A DNA stretch of 6,822 nucleotides from Acidobacteriota bacterium (GTDB taxonomy: Bacteria; Acidobacteriota; Terriglobia; Terriglobales; Acidobacteriaceae). The notes below the pieces were generated by a model. It ran no database searches. It had not been told where the DNA came from and was given only the letters and a program-made list of their open reading frames with translations. Positions within the stretch are counted from its first letter, which is position 1. Each line of letters starts with the position of its first letter. The stretch spans positions 1 to 6,822 of the forward strand of contig JAJYZK010000176.1 in assembly GCA_021799945.1 (NCBI GenBank), read 5' to 3'. Of the stretch, positions 3,975 through 6,822 are shown one piece after another. The position numbers and the translations under genes were made by a program.

Positions 3975-6822
3975 ATGAGCATGATCCTGCCCTTTGTTCG
4001 CGAAATGCTCGCGGACCTGGAGAAATCTGAATCGTTTGAGCGCGTACGCCGGGGCTTGGCCCGGGGGGCGGGGCGGCTCCGTGTCTCCGGTCTGACCGAA
4101 ACCGCGCGGGCCCTGTATCTGCCGTTTTTCGCGCGGGCGGCCAACTCTCCGGTGGTTGTGCTGGTGAGTGACAACAAGGCTGCGGATACCCTCTTCTCTT
4201 CCGTCCGCCTGGCCTGTGAGCTGACCGGAGCGGTCGAGGCGGAGCGCGTGCTGCGTCTTCCGGCGCACGATGTGCTGCCCTTTGAAAACCTCTCTCCGCA
4301 TCCCGAAGTACAGGAACAGCGCGCCTCGGCGCTGTGGAAGATCGCCATGGGAGTCGCCTCCATCGTGGTCGTCCCGGCCGAGGCCTGCAGCATGCGCTTT
4401 TTCCCGCCGGAGTATTACGCCAGTCTGGGCAGGGTTCTGCGGCGGGAGAGCGAGATCGACGTGGAGGAGTTGCTGGCGCATCTGGCCGGCGTGGGCTACG
4501 CCGCGGTGGACATGGTGGAGATGCCGGGCCAATTCACACGGCGCGGCGGAATCCTGGACATCTATTCGCCGGAGATGGATCGTCCGGTGCGGCTGGAGAT
4601 GTTCGGGGATGAAATCGAGTCCATTCGCAAGTTCGAGCCGGGTTCGCAGCGTTCGTCTACGCCTCTGGACAGCGCCCTGCTGCTGCCTTTGACGGAAACG
4701 CCAGTCTCCGAGGATCTGCTGGAGGCGATTCACCTGCGGCTTAGCGGTTCGCGGATGGAGGCCGAGGAAGAGCCCGGCTTCGCGGCGAAGGCGGGCGCCG
4801 GCGTCACGGTCTTTCCCGGATGGGAGTTTTTCTCTCCGGTGGCCGGGGCAAACCTCTGGCTGTTCGACCTGCTGCCTCGCGTTCAGGTGCTGGTGGATGA
4901 GCGGGGCCTGGTGCGCACGCAGGCGGCGCGCTGGTGGGCCAAAGTCGAGCAGCGCTATGAGCGCAGCGGCATCGGGTCGCTGGCCACCCCCTCGGATCTG
5001 TATTTTTCCCCGCAGGAGCTTGAGGCGAAGTGCGACTCGCTGCCCGGGCTGGAGATGGATCGGCTGGGGCTGGTGGACGTCTTCGACCAAGAGGCGAATT
5101 CCCTGGAGGAGATCGGCTTCGCTTCGCGCCCCACGCCTCGCTTCCACGGCTCCATCCCGGCCTTCGTCCAGGAAATCCGCACCCTTAGCCAGCAGCAGAC
5201 GCGGATGCTGCTGGCGGCGCGAAATCAGGGGGAGGCGGAGAGGTTGGCCAGCCTGCTGCGCGAGTATGGGCAGCCATACCGTCTGGGGAGCCGGCTGCAG
5301 CACGCGGGCAGCGAGACGATGTACGACGAAGCCAGCTATCTGGCCGGCGATCTGCGCACGCCGGTGATCGTCCGCAGCGCCCTGGCCGACGGCGTGAGCC
5401 TGCCGGAGAGCAATCTCACGCTGTTCGGGGCCGCGGATTTCTCCGATGAAGGCGAGCGGATTCCCCGCCCTGCCGCGCCGTCCAGCAAGTCCAAGACTTC
5501 GGCCTTCGTCTCCGATTTCCGCGACCTTACGGTCGGAGATTATGTCGTGCACGTGGAGCACGGCATCGCCCGCTATCAGGGGCTGAAGGAAATCGACCAG
5601 GAGGGTGTGCGGGTCGAGTTCATGGTGCTGGAGTTCGCCGAGCAGGCCCGGCTCTATGTTCCCCTCACCCGCCTGGACCTGATTCAGAAATACCGCTCCA
5701 CAGACGCCGGGCCGGCCCCGCCGCTCAACCGGCTGGGAAGCCAGCAGTGGGCCAAAACCAAAGCCCGCGTGCGAACGGCCATGAAGGACATGGCCGACGA
5801 TCTGCTCAAGCTGTATGCCCAGCGCAAGGCGGCGCAAGGCCATTCCTTCGCCCCCGACAATGAATTCCAGAGGGAGTTTGAGGACGCCTTCGATTACAAC
5901 GAGACCGAGGATCAGCTCACGGCCATTGCCGAGATCAAGCGGGATATGGAGTCTACCCTCCCCATGGATCGCCTGCTGGTCGGCGACGTGGGTTACGGCA
6001 AAACCGAGGTAGCCATGCGAGCCGCCTTCAAGTCGGTACAGGACGGCCGCCAGGTCGCGGTGCTGACTCCCACCACCGTGCTCTGCTTTCAGCACTGCGA
6101 GACCTTCCGCAATCGCTTCAAGCAGTTTCCGATCCATATCGACATGATTTCCCGTTTCCGCTCGCCGAAGGAGCAAAAGCTCACCCTGGAGCGGGTGGAG
6201 ACCGGACAGGTGGACATTCTCATCGGCACGCACCGAATCCTCTCCCAGGACGTCAAGTTCCAGAATCTGGGTCTGCTGATCGTGGACGAGGAGCAGCGGT
6301 TCGGGGTGCGCCACAAGGAGCGTCTGAAGCAGATGCGCCGGGAGATCGATGTGCTGGCCATGTCGGCCACGCCCATCCCGCGGACGCTGCACATGTCCAT
6401 GGTCGGCCTCCGGGACATGAGCGTCATCGAGACCCCGCCCAAGGACCGGATGGCGATCCAGACGGTGGTGGCGCGCTTCGACGAGAAGATGATCGCGGCG
6501 GCGATCGAACTGGAGCTGGAGCGCGGCGGGCAGGTCTACTTCGTTCACAACCGGGTGCAGACCATCTTTGAAATGGCGGCAAGAATCCGGGAGCTGGTTC
6601 CCCAGGCCCGGATTGCAGTGGGGCATGGCCAGATGAGTGAAGGAGAGTTGGAGCGCGTGATGCTGGCCTTCATGCATGGCGAGTTCGACGTGCTGGTCTC
6701 CACCACCATCATTGAGAACGGACTGGATATTCCGCTGGCCAACACCATCATTGTCAGCCGCGCGGACCGGCACGGGCTCTCCGAGCTGTATCAGTTGCGC
6801 GGCCGGGTCGGACGCTCCAATC
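3975..6822 (+). CDS. mfd: Transcription-repair coupling factor Mfd (3' end beyond window)
   Basis: Mfd is a DNA translocase that pushes stalled RNA polymerase off template lesions and recruits UvrA for nucleotide excision repair. 949 codons are present of about 1150-1180, without frameshift. Residues 1-300 are the UvrB-like domains (Pro-Gly-Gln-Phe-Thr-Arg-Arg-Gly-Gly-Ile-Leu-Asp at 184-195; no working Walker A). 511-575 is the polymerase-interacting domain (Val520-Gly-Asp-Tyr-Val-Val-His-Val-Glu-His-Gly). The translocase follows: Walker A GDVGYGKT at 670-677, Pro-Thr-Thr motif Ia, Gly-Thr-His-Arg, DEEQ box at 771-774, SATPIPRT at 797-804, Thr-Thr-Ile-Ile-Glu-Asn-Gly-Leu-Asp-Ile, and motif VI QLRGRVGRSN at 940-949. 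All helicase motifs are intact. Only the end of the second RecA-like lobe and the UvrA-masking D7 domain are cut off. The start is fixed by an in-frame TGA at 3969-3971; ATG 3981 is the alternative. Confidence 0.96.
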   Translation, partial: MSMILPFVREMLADLEKSESFERVRRGLARGAGRLRVSGLTETARALYLPFFARAANSPVVVLVSDNKAADTLFSSVRLACELTGAVEAERVLRLPAHDVLPFENLSPHPEVQEQRASALWKIAMGVASIVVVPAEACSMRFFPPEYYASLGRVLRRESEIDVEELLAHLAGVGYAAVDMVEMPGQFTRRGGILDIYSPEMDRPVRLEMFGDEIESIRKFEPGSQRSSTPLDSALLLPLTETPVSEDLLEAIHLRLSGSRMEAEEEPGFAAKAGAGVTVFPGWEFFSPVAGANLWLFDLLPRVQVLVDERGLVRTQAARWWAKVEQRYERSGIGSLATPSDLYFSPQELEAKCDSLPGLEMDRLGLVDVFDQEANSLEEIGFASRPTPRFHGSIPAFVQEIRTLSQQQTRMLLAARNQGEAERLASLLREYGQPYRLGSRLQHAGSETMYDEASYLAGDLRTPVIVRSALADGVSLPESNLTLFGAADFSDEGERIPRPAAPSSKSKTSAFVSDFRDLTVGDYVVHVEHGIARYQGLKEIDQEGVRVEFMVLEFAEQARLYVPLTRLDLIQKYRSTDAGPAPPLNRLGSQQWAKTKARVRTAMKDMADDLLKLYAQRKAAQGHSFAPDNEFQREFEDAFDYNETEDQLTAIAEIKRDMESTLPMDRLLVGDVGYGKTEVAMRAAFKSVQDGRQVAVLTPTTVLCFQHCETFRNRFKQFPIHIDMISRFRSPKEQKLTLERVETGQVDILIGTHRILSQDVKFQNLGLLIVDEEQRFGVRHKERLKQMRREIDVLAMSATPIPRTLHMSMVGLRDMSVIETPPKDRMAIQTVVARFDEKMIAAAIELELERGGQVYFVHNRVQTIFEMAARIRELVPQARIAVGHGQMSEGELERVMLAFMHGEFDVLVSTTIIENGLDIPLANTIIVSRADRHGLSELYQLRGRVGRSN

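Noticed and set aside
3963..6773. A 936-codon open frame on the minus strand covering nearly all of mfd
   Set aside because: It is in exact codon register with mfd, so it stays open only because mfd uses no TTA, CTA or TCA codons there, as expected at high GC. Its translation is His/Gln/Arg/Leu-rich with no domain, while the plus frame has every Mfd motif.
1..6822. Search for CRISPR arrays, tRNAs, insertion sequences, toxin-antitoxin or defence genes
   Set aside because: No spaced repeats of the right size, tRNA-like cloverleaf, transposase motif, terminal inverted repeat or small paired genes were seen; the only anomaly is the joined left end.

Overview
The window looks like a short piece of a high-GC bacterial genome, most likely Acidobacteriota. 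That placement is an inference from protein style: a bactofilin with a Trp-Lys-Pro N-terminus and Pro/Ser-rich tail, a MurJ of non-proteobacterial type, an acidobacterial-looking Mfd and an RNase R start. No rRNA, tRNA, insertion sequence, CRISPR array or defence module was found. The main content is four housekeeping genes. I found no convincing new multi-gene system.

Layout. (1) Bases 1 to about 455 do not match what follows. They hold the start of a minus-strand membrane protein (DUF2512/YndM-like), a divergent small two-helix membrane ORF, and a stretch resembling the NAD(P)-binding fold of an OYE-type flavin oxidoreductase. None of these is whole. (2) About 455-1036, minus strand: the N-terminal quarter of RNase R, cut off abruptly. 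(3) 1037-1345: a 309-base intergenic region with a G-rich tandem repeat at the rnr start, a possible small RNA or attenuator ending in a strong terminator, and a 10-bp tandem repeat just before the next gene. (4) 1346-1864, plus strand: a bactofilin cytoskeletal protein. (5) 1865-2124: a short convergent spacer with a terminator hairpin. (6) 2125-3750, minus strand: MurJ/MviN lipid II flippase. (7) 3751-3974: a divergent promoter region. (8) 3975 to the right edge, plus strand: mfd, the transcription-repair coupling factor, running off the window after 949 residues.

How the genes relate: bactofilin and MurJ are convergent and both concern the cell envelope (a polymer scaffold that can position wall enzymes, and lipid II export). 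RNase R (RNA decay) and Mfd (clearing stalled RNA polymerase and recruiting UvrA) serve general RNA and DNA maintenance. Each of the four runs as its own transcription unit, so no operon is visible.

The points most worth checking are the break in rnr near 455 with its mosaic left flank, the transcript-like element at 1160-1290, and the loss of two arginines in MurJ that matter in the E. coli protein.
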